From Pseudalgibacter ostreae (GTDB lineage: Bacteria; Bacteroidota; Bacteroidia; Flavobacteriales; Flavobacteriaceae), in the NCBI RefSeq assembly GCF_042427585.1, contig NZ_JBHMFC010000007.1, positions 1-64,000 of the forward strand: a stretch of DNA of 64,000 bases. The letters run 5' to 3'. Positions within the stretch are counted from its first letter, which is position 1, and every line of letters starts with the position of its first letter. Under the pieces are notes generated by a model. That model was given only the letters and a program-made list of their open reading frames with translations, did not search any database and was not told the origin of the DNA. The translations under genes were made by a program, and so were the position numbers. Below, in pieces: positions 33,780 through 43,140 of the stretch.

Positions 33780-34379
33780 ATGAAAAATGTAATTAAGTAC
33801 TCAAAGAAAGGAATCTTGATGGTAACATTGCTAGCTACCTTGTTAAGTTCTGCGCATGAAGTTTCATTATTTACTATTAAAAATGAAGCTGAAAAAATCT
33901 CACTGACTTTAAATGTAAAGAAGGGGAATTTATTATCAATTAAGGATGATAACGGTATTGTTTTATATAAAGAGCACATTCAAAAGGAAGGTGTGTACAC
34001 TAAAGGGTTTGATTTAACATCTCTTCCAAATGGTTCTTATATTTTTGAATTAGATAAGGATATGGAAATCAGTATTATTCCTTTTTCCGTAAACGCTAGT
34101 CTTGTTTCTTTTAAAAAAGAAGAAGAAAAAACCATTTTTAAACCTTTTGTTAGAATTAAGGACGATATAGTGTATGTTACCCAATTAACGGTAAATAAAG
34201 CGCCTTTAAAAATAGATATGTTCTTTGCGGAAGGGAATGATTTTGAACTGGTATATTCTGAAAACATAGAAAACATCCAAGATATAAAAAAAGTATTCAA
34301 ACTGAGTAGATTGAATGAGGGGCGTTATAAATTAGTACTTCATTCAGAAGGTAGGGAATATGAGAAAATAATTCAATAA
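33780..34379 (+). CDS. Exported beta-sandwich protein, paralogue B
   Basis: The 199-aa product has a signal peptide (about 1-24). It shares with paralogue A the run VKKGNLLSIKDDNGIVLYKE (about 46-65), GVYTKGFDLTSLPNGSYIFEL and IIPFSVN. The tandem arrangement with a duplicated promoter block shows that gene and promoter were copied together. No function is known to me. Regulation by the adjacent AraC protein is inferred. Confidence 0.8.
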   Translation: MKNVIKYSKKGILMVTLLATLLSSAHEVSLFTIKNEAEKISLTLNVKKGNLLSIKDDNGIVLYKEHIQKEGVYTKGFDLTSLPNGSYIFELDKDMEISIIPFSVNASLVSFKKEEEKTIFKPFVRIKDDIVYVTQLTVNKAPLKIDMFFAEGNDFELVYSENIENIQDIKKVFKLSRLNEGRYKLVLHSEGREYEKIIQ

Positions 34380-34400
34380 ATCCCAATATTACTTTATAAA

Positions 34401-34429
34401 AAAAGTGGGCTATAATAGCTCATTTTTTT
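34401..34429 (+). terminator. Intrinsic terminator after paralogue B
   Basis: AAAAGTGGGCTA (34401-34412) pairs, with two G-U wobbles, with TAGCTCATTTTT, followed by more T. The arm resembles the terminator of paralogue A, extending the duplication. Confidence 0.8.
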
Positions 34430-34477
34430 TGTTTTATTTTTAGTGATATTTTTCTATAGAGCGCGACAAATATAAAA

Positions 34478-35551
34478 TTAAAACAATTTTAATTGTCCAT
34501 TTTTATACGGCTCGTGCAGATCACAGTTTAATTTAGGCATTTTTTTATCTTTAAAATACTTTTGTTTCCCCAAGTTTATAAGGATATTAATGTGTTCTGC
34601 AATTTTCCCTTCGCCGTGAATTCGGGTTTCATAACGACTATCATTTAAGTTCCCGCCATGGCAATCTTCAATCTGGTGTAATACTTTATCTGCGCGGTCT
34701 GGCATCGTTTTACGAATCCAATCTGTGAAAATTTCACCTATTGCCCCATTTAGCCTTACAATGGTGTGTGTAATGCCTAAAGCACCATGTTCTGAAGCTG
34801 CTTTGGCTAATGGTAAAATTTCATGACTGTTTATGGAGGGAATAATAGGAGCTAGCATGACATTAACAGGAATACCATGCTCACTTAATACCTTTACAGT
34901 GTTAAGCCGTTTCTTTATTGAGGTGGTTCTAGGTTCTAAAATGTGTTTAATATCTTCTGATAATGTTGTTATAGACATATTTACTCCAATTAAATGGTCT
35001 TCAGAAAGTTTTTTTAAGAGGTCTAGATCGCGAAGAATCAAGGCGTTTTTGGTGATGATGGATACAGGATGTTTATATTTTAAAAACACCTCCAAGCATT
35101 GTCGTGTAATTTCAAACTGCCTTTCGGCGGGTTGATAACAATCTGTATTTCCAGACATTACAATAGGATGAGGTTTCCAGTTTTTTTTCTTTAATACGTT
35201 TTCTAAAAGTTTTGGAGCTTCTTTTTTTACCATAATACGACGCTCGAAATCTAACCCAGCACCATAGCCCCAAAACTCATGTGAGTTTCGAGCATAACAA
35301 TACACACAACCATGTTCACAACCTTGATAGGGATTCATGGAATACGACATGCCTACATCTGGACTTTCAACTTTGTTTACAATGGTTTTTGGAAATACCG
35401 GTAAATATTGAGTTTTGTTGTTATCGGTTTCTTCTCTTTCTTTATGGCAATACTCTAAAAAATCATCACGCATGTTATGACTTATTTCGGAAAAGCGATT
35501 GGGAACATGAAGCTGTGCGCCACGTCCTTTTGTATTAAATTTTGGATTCAT
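34478..35551 (-). CDS. PA0069-family radical SAM protein
   Basis: The 357-aa product has the radical-SAM cluster as CEHGCVYC (CxxxCxxC, about 78-85) in the context NPYQGCEHGCVYCYARNSHEFWG typical of the PA0069/SPL-like family. The partial TIM barrel follows. The function of this family is not established; similarity to spore photoproduct lyase suggests a nucleic-acid role. The gene stands alone. Confidence 0.92.
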   Translation of the reverse strand: MNPKFNTKGRGAQLHVPNRFSEISHNMRDDFLEYCHKEREETDNNKTQYLPVFPKTIVNKVESPDVGMSYSMNPYQGCEHGCVYCYARNSHEFWGYGAGLDFERRIMVKKEAPKLLENVLKKKNWKPHPIVMSGNTDCYQPAERQFEITRQCLEVFLKYKHPVSIITKNALILRDLDLLKKLSEDHLIGVNMSITTLSEDIKHILEPRTTSIKKRLNTVKVLSEHGIPVNVMLAPIIPSINSHEILPLAKAASEHGALGITHTIVRLNGAIGEIFTDWIRKTMPDRADKVLHQIEDCHGGNLNDSRYETRIHGEGKIAEHINILINLGKQKYFKDKKMPKLNCDLHEPYKNGQLKLF

Positions 35552-35788
35552 TTTTATAAACTATAAAGATTTAAAGAGTTGGTGGGTCTTTAAAATTAAT
35601 TATAAATTTTATTTTAGCAAGTTAAAGAATGAGGGGTTTATTAACAAAATATAATGGAGATGGGTATGGTATGTGGTATGAGAATGATATTGTAGCATAA
35701 TGTTTAATAGGTGTCGTATATAAAACAATAAAGTGGATATGGAAGCGTATAAAATTATATTTGAATATAATATGACTAAAAACTGAAG

Positions 35789-36208
35789 ATGGAACTGATA
35801 ATTGATCCAGTGGTTAAGACTGTTTTTGAGCAATACCCAGAACCTGTTAGAGCGCAACTATTAAAAGTAAGACTCTTGGTTTTAAATACAGCATCAGAAA
35901 TTAAGGGTCTTGATAAACTCCAAGAAACGTTGAAGTGGGGAGAACCCAGTTATTTAACTAAACATGGAAGTACTCTTAGAATGGGCTGGAAAGAGAAACA
36001 TCCCAGCCAGTTTGCCGTTTATTTTAAATGTACATCCAAATTAGTAGAGACTTTTAAGGTTATTTATGGTGATAAATTCATTTTTGAAGGAACACGAGCG
36101 ATTATATTTAAACTTCATGACGATATTCCTGAAAAAGAATTAAAACACTGCATCTGCTTAGCTTTAACCTATCATAAGATAAAACACCTTCCCTTATTGG
36201 GAGCTTAA
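35789..36208 (+). CDS. DUF1801 (YdhG-like) protein
   Basis: The 139-aa product fits the small DUF1801 fold, with LKWGEPSYLTKHGSTLRMGWKE (about 48-69) as the family core. Function is unknown; members relate to frataxin-like folds. It is convergent with the enoyl-CoA hydratase gene at 36278. Confidence 0.82.
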   Translation: MELIIDPVVKTVFEQYPEPVRAQLLKVRLLVLNTASEIKGLDKLQETLKWGEPSYLTKHGSTLRMGWKEKHPSQFAVYFKCTSKLVETFKVIYGDKFIFEGTRAIIFKLHDDIPEKELKHCICLALTYHKIKHLPLLGA

Positions 36209-36277
36209 ATAACGTCGCGGGTTTTATGTATGAAATGGGGACTGTTTAAGACGATTACCATCCATCTTAAAACCGCT

Positions 36278-37060
36278 TTATTCTCCTGGGAAATTTGCTT
36301 TACGTTTTTGTAAAAAAGCCCTAGTGCCTTCCTTAAAATCTTCTGTTCCAAAACAGCTCCCGAAGGCTTCAATCTCAACTTCAAATCCGTTTTCACCATC
36401 TTTAAAATTGGCATTTATAGCTTTAATGGCAGATGCAATGGCTATTGAGGAGTTGTTGGAGATCTTAGCTGCTATTTTTTCGCAAAGGGGTAATAGGTCG
36501 TCTGCCGTTGTCACGTGATTGACTAAGCCATAATTCAAAGCTTGGTTGGCATCAATCATTTTTGCTGTCATAATCAATTCCATGGCGCGCCCTTTACCAA
36601 TGAGCTGAGGTAAGCGCTGTGTGCCGCCATAGCCAGGGATAAGGCCTAAAGATACTTCAGGCAGCCCCATTTTTGCAGTGTCGCTGGCTACTCTAAAGTG
36701 GCATGCCATGGCCAATTCTAAACCGCCGCCCAATGCAAAACCGTTTACCGCTGCTATCACAGGTTTTGGTAAGTTTTCAATATAATCGAATAATATACGA
36801 TGGCCTTTAGCGGCTAGTTTTGTTCCGTCATTCACATTATAATCTGCAAACTCACTAATATCTGCACCCGCCACAAAGGCCTTCTCTCCGCTGCCCGTAA
36901 TAAGGATTACTTTGGTTTTTTTATGGGTATTAGCAATCGTTAGTGCTTCGTATAACTCTTGTATGGTCTCTCTATTTAGAGCATTGAGCTTAGTGGGACG
37001 GTTAACCGTTATAGTTGTAATACCATTTTTAAAGCTGGATAAAATATTAGTATATGCCAT
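36278..37060 (-). CDS. Enoyl-CoA hydratase/isomerase family protein
   Basis: The ATG at 37060 (MAYTNIL) is preferred over 37093 because the upstream extension is unlike the family. The 260-aa crotonase-fold protein has the oxyanion-hole segments AFVAGADISEF (about 61-71) and NGFALGGGLELAMACHFRVAS (about 104-124). Catalytic Glu positions are in GGGLELA and LPEVSLGLIPGYGGTQR. It probably hydrates short-chain enoyl-CoA in beta-oxidation or amino-acid breakdown. Confidence 0.93.
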   Translation of the reverse strand: MAYTNILSSFKNGITTITVNRPTKLNALNRETIQELYEALTIANTHKKTKVILITGSGEKAFVAGADISEFADYNVNDGTKLAAKGHRILFDYIENLPKPVIAAVNGFALGGGLELAMACHFRVASDTAKMGLPEVSLGLIPGYGGTQRLPQLIGKGRAMELIMTAKMIDANQALNYGLVNHVTTADDLLPLCEKIAAKISNNSSIAIASAIKAINANFKDGENGFEVEIEAFGSCFGTEDFKEGTRAFLQKRKANFPGE

Positions 37061-37180
37061 AATATAAATTATAAATAGGGGTTTGTTAAACACAATCCGT
37101 TCGATAATGTTTTAAATAAGCTACAGCATTAAATTTAAGAAATTTATGCTACAAGGAATGCCTAAAAATATTAAAAAAGA

Positions 37181-38554
37181 CTAAAACCCTAAAATAAGTT
37201 TGGCTATTAAAAAGTACGTTAAAATGCCAAACACATCATTGCTAGTGGTAATAAATGGACCTGTAGCTACAGCGGGGTCGATACCTCGCTTATCTAAAAA
37301 TATGGGTATAAAGGTGCCTATTGTTGCGGCCATTATAATAACAGCTATAAGGGCCAAACATATCGTTAAAGATTCGTAATAAGTGGTTTTAAATATAAAA
37401 TGGCTAATTAAAAGAACAATAAAAGCTATGGCTAACCCGTTTACTAGCCCTAACAAAAATTCTTTAAAAAGCCGTTGTAGTATTTTCCCATCTATGGTAT
37501 CGTTAGCAAGTCCTTGTACTACAATAGCAGAAGATTGAACACCTACATTACCTGCGGTGGCTTGTATTAAAGGAATAAAAAGCATAAGTTCTGGGTATTT
37601 TACCATGGCATCGCTAAAGCCGTTTATTATGCTTGCCGCACCAATACCTCCAAACATCCCAATTAATAGCCAAGGTAAACGTGCTTTTGTGAGTTCGAAA
37701 ATGCTATCATCTGCTTCTACATCACTTGTAATACCTGCTGCCAATTGGTAATCTTTTTCAGCTTCTTCCTTCATAACATCTACAATATCATCTATCGTAA
37801 TTCTGCCTAAAAGTTTTTGATTATCGTCTATAACAGGTATGGCTTCTAGATCGTATTTTTGCATCACCCTAACAACATCGATGGCGTCGTCATGTACGTT
37901 TACGCTATCGACGCTAGTGATATAAATGTCGGAGATTTTTTGGTCGCTTTTGGCAACAATAAGATCTTTTAAAGACAAGCGTCCAATTAATTTGTTTTGT
38001 TTGTTAACTACGTATATGGAATGGACGCGAGTTACATCTTTGGCCTGTACTCTAATGCGGCGTAAGCAACCTCCAACCGTCCAGGTTTCATAAACCTTTA
38101 CCAGTTCTTTTGCCATAAGTCCACCCGCAGTATCTTCATGGTAAGCTAATAATTCCTTAATTTCGGCTTTATGCTCCTCATCTTGTATGTTCGAGATGAC
38201 TTCAAGTTGGCGCTCTTCTGGCAACTCTGCAATAATATCGGCGGCGTCATCCGTATCCAGTTCTTGTATTTCTTCAGCAATTTCTTTTGCTGAAAGATTT
38301 CTTAATACTTTTTCCCTATTATCTTCATTAAGCTCCATCAATATGTCTGATGTCGTTTCAGAATCTAAAAGCTTGATTACATACATGGCTTCATCCAGAT
38401 TTAATTCATCTAGAATTTCAGCAATATCGGCATAATGAAAATCGGCTAATAGTTGGTTAAGTCCATCATCATCATTAATTTTGATAAGGTTTTCAACTTG
38501 TTTAACAAGATCGTCGGTGAGTTCGAATTGTATGTTCTCTATATCTTCAGCCAA
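37181..38554 (-). CDS. mgtE: Magnesium transporter MgtE
   Basis: The 457-aa product has an N-terminal helical superhelix domain (about 20-125), a CBS pair (about 130-255; YDLEAIPVIDDNQKLLGRIT), a plug helix, and five transmembrane helices (about 285-455). The conserved segment PLIQATAGNVGVQSSAI contains the pore sequence, and a later TGPFITTSNDVFG holds the selectivity Asp. Mg2+ gating by the cytoplasmic domain is known for the family. It lies 11 bp downstream of rsmA. Confidence 0.96.
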   Translation of the reverse strand: MAEDIENIQFELTDDLVKQVENLIKINDDDGLNQLLADFHYADIAEILDELNLDEAMYVIKLLDSETTSDILMELNEDNREKVLRNLSAKEIAEEIQELDTDDAADIIAELPEERQLEVISNIQDEEHKAEIKELLAYHEDTAGGLMAKELVKVYETWTVGGCLRRIRVQAKDVTRVHSIYVVNKQNKLIGRLSLKDLIVAKSDQKISDIYITSVDSVNVHDDAIDVVRVMQKYDLEAIPVIDDNQKLLGRITIDDIVDVMKEEAEKDYQLAAGITSDVEADDSIFELTKARLPWLLIGMFGGIGAASIINGFSDAMVKYPELMLFIPLIQATAGNVGVQSSAIVVQGLANDTIDGKILQRLFKEFLLGLVNGLAIAFIVLLISHFIFKTTYYESLTICLALIAVIIMAATIGTFIPIFLDKRGIDPAVATGPFITTSNDVFGILTYFLIAKLILGF

Positions 38555-38565
38555 AGTGGGAGTGG

Positions 38566-39339
38566 TTATATGTTGTTTTGGATTAATAAAGTGAGTGCGA
38601 TAAAGTCTTGGACACTCAATTGTTCTGGACGTTTGCCAAAGATACTATCTTCTCTTATAACATCGTTTAAATGGAATGTTTTTAAACTATTGCGAAGGGT
38701 TTTTCTACGTTGCTGGAAGGCCGCCTTAACTACTTTAAAAAGCAATTGCTCATCGCATGGCAAACTGTAATTTTCTTTTCTACTAAGCCTTAATACTCCA
38801 GATTCTACTTTTGGTGGCGGAGTAAAAACCGATGGAGGGACGGTAAACAGGTATTCGGCATCGTAAAAGGCTTGTGTTAAAACGGATAAAATTCCATAAA
38901 CTTTGCTGCCTTCTTTAGAACAAATACGCTCTGCAACCTCTTTCTGGAACATGCCAGAGAATTCAGGAATCTGATCCCGCATTTCTAAGGTTTTAAATAC
39001 GATTTGAGTAGAAATATTGTAAGGAAAATTACCTATAATAGCAAATGGTTCTCCTTTAAAAACAGTATTTATATCGAACTTTAAAAAGTCTTTTTCAATA
39101 ATTCTTGGTGCAAGATTAAGGTAGTTGGCCTTTAAGTATGCTACAGATTCGGGATCTATTTCAATAGCATAGGTCGTAATATTCTTTTTAAGCAAATACT
39201 TGGTAAGCACCCCCATACCTGGCCCAATTTCCAAAATGTTTTTATAGTCTTTTAGCTGGAGTGTATCTGCAATGCTTTGGGCTACACTTTCGTCGTTTAA
39301 AAAGTGTTGACCTAAGTATTTCTTTGCTTTTACTGTCAT
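38566..39339 (-). CDS. rsmA: 16S rRNA dimethyladenosine transferase RsmA (KsgA)
   Basis: The 257-aa product has the SAM motif ILEIGPGMGVLT (about 35-46) and the target-base motif GNFPYNIST (about 104-112), a variant of NLPYNI. It dimethylates two adjacent adenines in the 3' end of 16S rRNA. The start LGQHFLND is typical. It is co-directional with mgtE. Confidence 0.96.
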   Translation of the reverse strand: MTVKAKKYLGQHFLNDESVAQSIADTLQLKDYKNILEIGPGMGVLTKYLLKKNITTYAIEIDPESVAYLKANYLNLAPRIIEKDFLKFDINTVFKGEPFAIIGNFPYNISTQIVFKTLEMRDQIPEFSGMFQKEVAERICSKEGSKVYGILSVLTQAFYDAEYLFTVPPSVFTPPPKVESGVLRLSRKENYSLPCDEQLLFKVVKAAFQQRRKTLRNSLKTFHLNDVIREDSIFGKRPEQLSVQDFIALTLLIQNNI

Positions 39340-39538
39340 AAAACGTTACTATTTAATTAATAAACCTTGGAGAAACCTGTATTGGACGTATCTGGGAAGA
39401 TTGGTTTAACAATCAAAGATACAAAAGCGCATGCTTTTGGTATCATGTTAGACTTTCAAAATAAAAAATATTTTTTTTTAAGCTTAAAAGGCAATATCAT
39501 GCTCTATTAAAAAGAGCTTTATCTTTAGTCTTGAGAGC

Positions 39539-39871
39539 TTATTTGAAATTAACCGTATACTCGTCAATAATCTGAAGCTCAGTTCTAAAAGTCAGCATTT
39601 TATCAGAAAACTTCTTCAGTGCTTCGCTTCGATGTTTTGGAGCGTCTTCTTTATAATAAGCGTCTAGGGCTTCACGAGAATAAGAGCGGTATTGGATGGA
39701 GTATGTTACACTGCCCATATCTTCTTCAACTAGAACTTTAGTAAGCGTGGCTTTTTCAAATTTACCAGAAGATAATACCATGGGGATGTGTTCTTTAATC
39801 CAGATCAACCACTCTTGATGTATGGAGGCGTCTATATTTGCGGTTTCATTATAAATATACATGTGTTTCAT
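39539..39871 (-). CDS. DUF4286 family protein
   Basis: The 110-aa protein begins MKHMYIYNETANID and continues with HQEWLIWIKEHIPMVLSSG, a pattern I associate with Flavobacterial DUF4286 proteins. Its ATG overlaps the stop of the upstream gene by 4 bp, implying translational coupling. Function is unknown. Confidence 0.82.
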   Translation of the reverse strand: MKHMYIYNETANIDASIHQEWLIWIKEHIPMVLSSGKFEKATLTKVLVEEDMGSVTYSIQYRSYSREALDAYYKEDAPKHRSEALKKFSDKMLTFRTELQIIDEYTVNFK

Positions 39872-40587
39872 AAGTTTGTAAAGATTTTTTCGTCCATTTT
39901 TTGTTTCACTTCAACCTGGGTAGGGCCAAAATCACTTCTGTTAAAAGACAATAGAATAGAACCCATTTGTTGGTAATGGTCCCAAGGTCTTACAAATGCA
40001 GGCTCAACATCATTAAAGTTTTTAAAATAAGCCCATTGTTTAACAAGATGGTCCTCTTGGTCTATATAAATTAAATATTTATTGTGGGGGGTTACACCAA
40101 CGCTTTCAAATGTCATTTGCAAAACATCGGCTTTATTAGCATTAGGCAAAACAGTTGTTTTTAGATAGCTTAGCGTTACGCCGGGGTCTTGTAATTTCCA
40201 AGGCATAACTAACCAATAGGAATCGTTGATCCACCAATTTTTACCTTGCGTAAGGAGCTTCTTTTGTTTTTCTTTATCTAAAACCAATACGTTATTTTCA
40301 TAAACACGTCCTGTTAATGTGTTTATGTTCACTAAAATCACAAGTTTGTTCTCGGGGCTTTCAACCCTCACATCGCCAGTCCATTTATCCCAATATAGCG
40401 TGCGTTTTGCAAAATCCCACTTGATAAAACGGGTGTTGTTATAATGTTCTTTCCCTCCCATGGCGTCCATTACTTTTTCGGCAATGGCGTTTGCTTTTTC
40501 AGTGCTGGACTGTGCGTTCATAACTATAGGAATTAATATTATAATTAATAATGCCACAGCGTTTATGGGTTTTGAATAACGGCTCAT
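39868..40587 (-). CDS. Exported hypothetical protein
   Basis: The 239-aa product has a signal peptide (cleavage near MNAQSS). The mature part begins with an ALGG-like segment, KVMDAMGGKEHYNNTRFIKWDF (about 39-60), seen in LolA-fold-like hypothetical proteins. A lipid-binding role is possible only by that weak resemblance. It overlaps the DUF4286 gene by 4 bp. Confidence 0.75.
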   Translation of the reverse strand: MSRYSKPINAVALLIIILIPIVMNAQSSTEKANAIAEKVMDAMGGKEHYNNTRFIKWDFAKRTLYWDKWTGDVRVESPENKLVILVNINTLTGRVYENNVLVLDKEKQKKLLTQGKNWWINDSYWLVMPWKLQDPGVTLSYLKTTVLPNANKADVLQMTFESVGVTPHNKYLIYIDQEDHLVKQWAYFKNFNDVEPAFVRPWDHYQQMGSILLSFNRSDFGPTQVEVKQKMDEKIFTNL

Positions 40588-40857
40588 AGTATATGACGTT
40601 TTAGTTGGTTGCGAAAATAGTTATTTTATCATGTAACACCCCTTATTTGTTTTGGCTTTAACAGTGAAAGGTTGGTTTTGTTAAGTTTTTAGGAGCATGC
40701 TTTAGGGGGTTTTTTTTGAAGCTGGACTTACTCCATTCTTTTTATGTTCATAACACCAAACACCTGAGATGACTGAAAATAAAAAAAAACAAGAAATAAA
40801 AATGGTTCAGTTTCTAAAACGCTTATTTTTGCAACTTATATCCATTTTTATTTTGAA
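40588..40857. other. Divergent intergenic region
   Basis: A 270-bp gap between divergent genes. TATTTTTG at 40824-40831 matches TAnnTTTG and is the likely -7 box of the gene at 40858. No ORF was seen. Confidence 0.45.
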
Positions 40858-41253
40858 ATGAAAAAAGACATAATAATACCAGAAGTTGAAGATGTTTACG
40901 TGGCAATCGTTTTGGAACACAATAGCATTTATAAAACTGATGACTGGAATGCTTATATTATTAATGATAAGAATGTGGATTTAGATGTTGTGCTTATTGT
41001 AACGAGCGGCTATTCTAAAGATAAAATTACCGCTACATTTAGAAAACAGCTAGATAAACTTCCTGCCAAGAGCTACGCTAAAATAGAATTGATGCAGGAA
41101 GATTTATTTGCGCTTAACAACACTTTTAAAGTGTCTTTTTTTGAAGGTAACAAAATGTTCGACAAAACATTTCTTTTTAGAAAAAACACAGTTAATATAA
41201 AAGCCTTGCGGCCTATACCGCTAATGGACGTAAAAGGTGTATTGGTAAAATAA
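40858..41253 (+). CDS. Hypothetical cytoplasmic protein
   Basis: The 131-aa product lacks a signal peptide. It looks like one small beta-rich domain: EDVYVAIVLEHNSIYKTDDWNAYIIND (about 9-35) and LDVVLIVTSGYSKDKITATFRK. I recall similar flavobacterial proteins of unknown function. It is 93 bp upstream of the tRNA-Arg gene and may be co-transcribed with it. Confidence 0.7.
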   Translation: MKKDIIIPEVEDVYVAIVLEHNSIYKTDDWNAYIINDKNVDLDVVLIVTSGYSKDKITATFRKQLDKLPAKSYAKIELMQEDLFALNNTFKVSFFEGNKMFDKTFLFRKNTVNIKALRPIPLMDVKGVLVK

Positions 41254-41346
41254 ATGTGTAAATAATTTAAAAAACAGTTCAAAAAAATTATATTTATCTT
41301 TAATAAAGAGCAATATCGTTTTTTTGTGTGTGTGATACTTTTTAAA

Positions 41347-41418
41347 GGCTCCATAGTTCAAGGGATAGAACAAAAGTTTCCTAAACTTTAGATCCAGGTT
41401 CGAATCCTGGTGGAGTCA
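41347..41418 (+). tRNA. tRNA-Arg (anticodon CCU)
   Basis: A full cloverleaf can be drawn. The acceptor stem GGCTCCA/TGGAGTC has one G-U pair, the D stem is GTTC/GAAC, the anticodon stem AAAGT/ACTTT has loop TTCCTAA, and the T stem CCAGG/CCTGG has loop TTCGAAT. The discriminator is A at 41418. CCA is not encoded. The anticodon CCT reads AGG. Confidence 0.95.
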
Positions 41419-41435
41419 CTATTATATCAAATATA

Positions 41436-41783
41436 TCAAAGACTAGCTTTTGCTGCTTCGACCACTTTTTTAGAATTCCCGATAAATATGGCATCATCCA
41501 TTATAATTACAGGACGACTTAAAAAGGTATAATGTTCTAAGATATAATGTTTGTAGTCGTGTTCTTCAAGCGTCCGGTTCTTTAAATCCATGTCTTTATA
41601 AAGTTTGGCGCGCTTGCTAAAAAGAGCTTCATAGCTTCCTGCCATTTGAGCCATTTGCTCGAGCTGTTCCGTGCTTATAGGTTCTGTTTTAATATCCTGT
41701 AAGATAAATTCTGACAGGAGATTCAGTTCTTTTAAAATTCGAACACAGGTACTGCACGTTTTTAAATAGTATACTTTTTTCAT
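41436..41783 (-). CDS. ArsC/Spx-family protein
   Basis: The 115-aa thioredoxin-fold product has an N-terminal CSTC motif (Cys10, Cys13) and the later RPVIIMDDAIFIGN segment of the ArsC/Spx group. It could be an arsenate reductase or a redox regulator related to Spx. No arsenic gene lies nearby, so the name arsenate reductase should be used with care. It lies immediately downstream of the tRNA on the opposite strand. Confidence 0.88.
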   Translation of the reverse strand: MKKVYYLKTCSTCVRILKELNLLSEFILQDIKTEPISTEQLEQMAQMAGSYEALFSKRAKLYKDMDLKNRTLEEHDYKHYILEHYTFLSRPVIIMDDAIFIGNSKKVVEAAKASL

Positions 41784-41908
41784 AGGGTATTATGTTTTTA
41801 ATTTTTATATGATATAAATGGCGCTAGCGCGTAAAATCTAAAGATATTTAACACCAAAATAAAATAATTATAACATTAAGAACTATATTTAGCGAAAAAT
41901 TAATAAAC

Positions 41909-42373
41909 ATGAAGTTTACATTCCAAGTTTTAAATAATTTAAGGACTATTTTAAGTACTATTGTAGATAATCATTCTTTAGAAGAGCTTAATGCAGTACC
42001 CGAAGGGTTTAATAACAATATTATCTGGAATATTGGGCATGTTGTGGTTGTAGAGCAACTGTTAATTTATAAAATGTCTGGATTAGAACCAAGCATTCCT
42101 AATGATATAATAAATAAATATAAAAAAGACACCAAGCCAGAAGGTCTTATTGATCAGCATGAAGTAAACATCATTCAAGATTTATTGGTTTCCACTTTAA
42201 ACCAAACGAAAACAGATTACGATAATGGTGTTTTTAAAGATTATAACGCTTATACCGTTTCGACAACGGGAAATACGTTAACTTCTTTTAACGAAGCGTT
42301 ACAATTTGTATTGCTACATGACGGCATTCATTATGGTTACATTTTAGCGTTATTAAAGGCTATTAAAATTTAA
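41909..42373 (+). CDS. DinB-family protein
   Basis: The 154-aa four-helix-bundle protein has conserved His residues in NIIWNIGHVVVVEQLL (about 34-49) and HDGIHYGYI (about 138-146), matching the DinB metal site. DinB/YfiT-like enzymes are metal-dependent thiol transferases or of unknown function. Its last 21 bp overlap the convergent gene ending at 42353. Confidence 0.9.
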   Translation: MKFTFQVLNNLRTILSTIVDNHSLEELNAVPEGFNNNIIWNIGHVVVVEQLLIYKMSGLEPSIPNDIINKYKKDTKPEGLIDQHEVNIIQDLLVSTLNQTKTDYDNGVFKDYNAYTVSTTGNTLTSFNEALQFVLLHDGIHYGYILALLKAIKI

Positions 42374-43072
42374 AAGTCCTTCAAGCTCATCAAATGGGAT
42401 TGCAAATTGAATGATTCCAGTAGAGTAAGGCGCCACCTCGTATGCGTTGTAAAGCATTACAAAACCTTCTTTGCTGTACCCCATATTAGCGGGTAGTTCT
42501 AGGCTGTCGTTATCTGTAAAAACATCTTTATCTTTTGTGGCGTTTTGAAAATGGCTTTTTAAAACGGTTTTAAATGTTTCTTTGTCCTTTATTAATGTGG
42601 AATTTTCTAAAGGCTCACCAGTTTCGCCGTCAAAATTTAACACAACGATATTAAGGATCCCATGTGCGCCACCAGTATTAACATAGGAGGTAATGGCTAT
42701 ACTGATTATTTCAGGAGATTGATACATCACATCACCATCCACTTGCGCTTCCCAAGCTTGTGCAGTTTCTGGAAAATCCGATTGGAAGGCATTATATTCG
42801 TCATTAAAAGCGATAATGCTTTCTTCTATGGATGTAGAGTTGATAACATCTGGCTCTCCAAGATGTAAGGATGTAATAACCGTTTTATTAATTTCTGCAT
42901 TTATGTTTTTGGACACAACATTGCTATTATTGGCTTTAGGGATATTAACTTGAACAATAGTATTGTTTGGTGTCGTAATCTCAGTTTCAGAGAATGAAAG
43001 ATTCGTTTCATTTTTACAACTGTTTAAGAGTAAAAACAAACATATAACTATATAATAAGGACGTTTAGACAT
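42353..43072 (-). CDS. DUF4163/DUF3298-domain lipoprotein
   Basis: The ATG at 43072 (MSKRPYY) begins a lipoprotein signal with lipobox LNSC; the longer frame from 43177 lacks a sensible N-terminus. The 239-aa product has a DUF4163-like N-terminal half. Its C-terminal DUF3298 half contains SYVNTGGAHG and FNFDGETGEPL-like motifs, as in RsiV and PdaC. Such domains occur in anti-sigma and lysozyme-sensing proteins; here the role is unknown. It lies 68 bp downstream of the outer-membrane protein gene. Confidence 0.85.
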   Translation of the reverse strand: MSKRPYYIVICLFLLLNSCKNETNLSFSETEITTPNNTIVQVNIPKANNSNVVSKNINAEINKTVITSLHLGEPDVINSTSIEESIIAFNDEYNAFQSDFPETAQAWEAQVDGDVMYQSPEIISIAITSYVNTGGAHGILNIVVLNFDGETGEPLENSTLIKDKETFKTVLKSHFQNATKDKDVFTDNDSLELPANMGYSKEGFVMLYNAYEVAPYSTGIIQFAIPFDELEGLLNFNSL

Positions 43073-43140
43073 AGCTTTTAAGGGATATATGCCAAAGGTA
43101 AATATTGGGAATTGCAAAAATGATATAAAAGAAGATATTT

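Noticed and set aside
35609..35857. Minus-strand 82-aa frame over the start of the DUF1801 gene
   Set aside because: Composition is dominated by His/Tyr/Leu/Ile from AT-rich sequence, and it is antisense to a recognisable gene.
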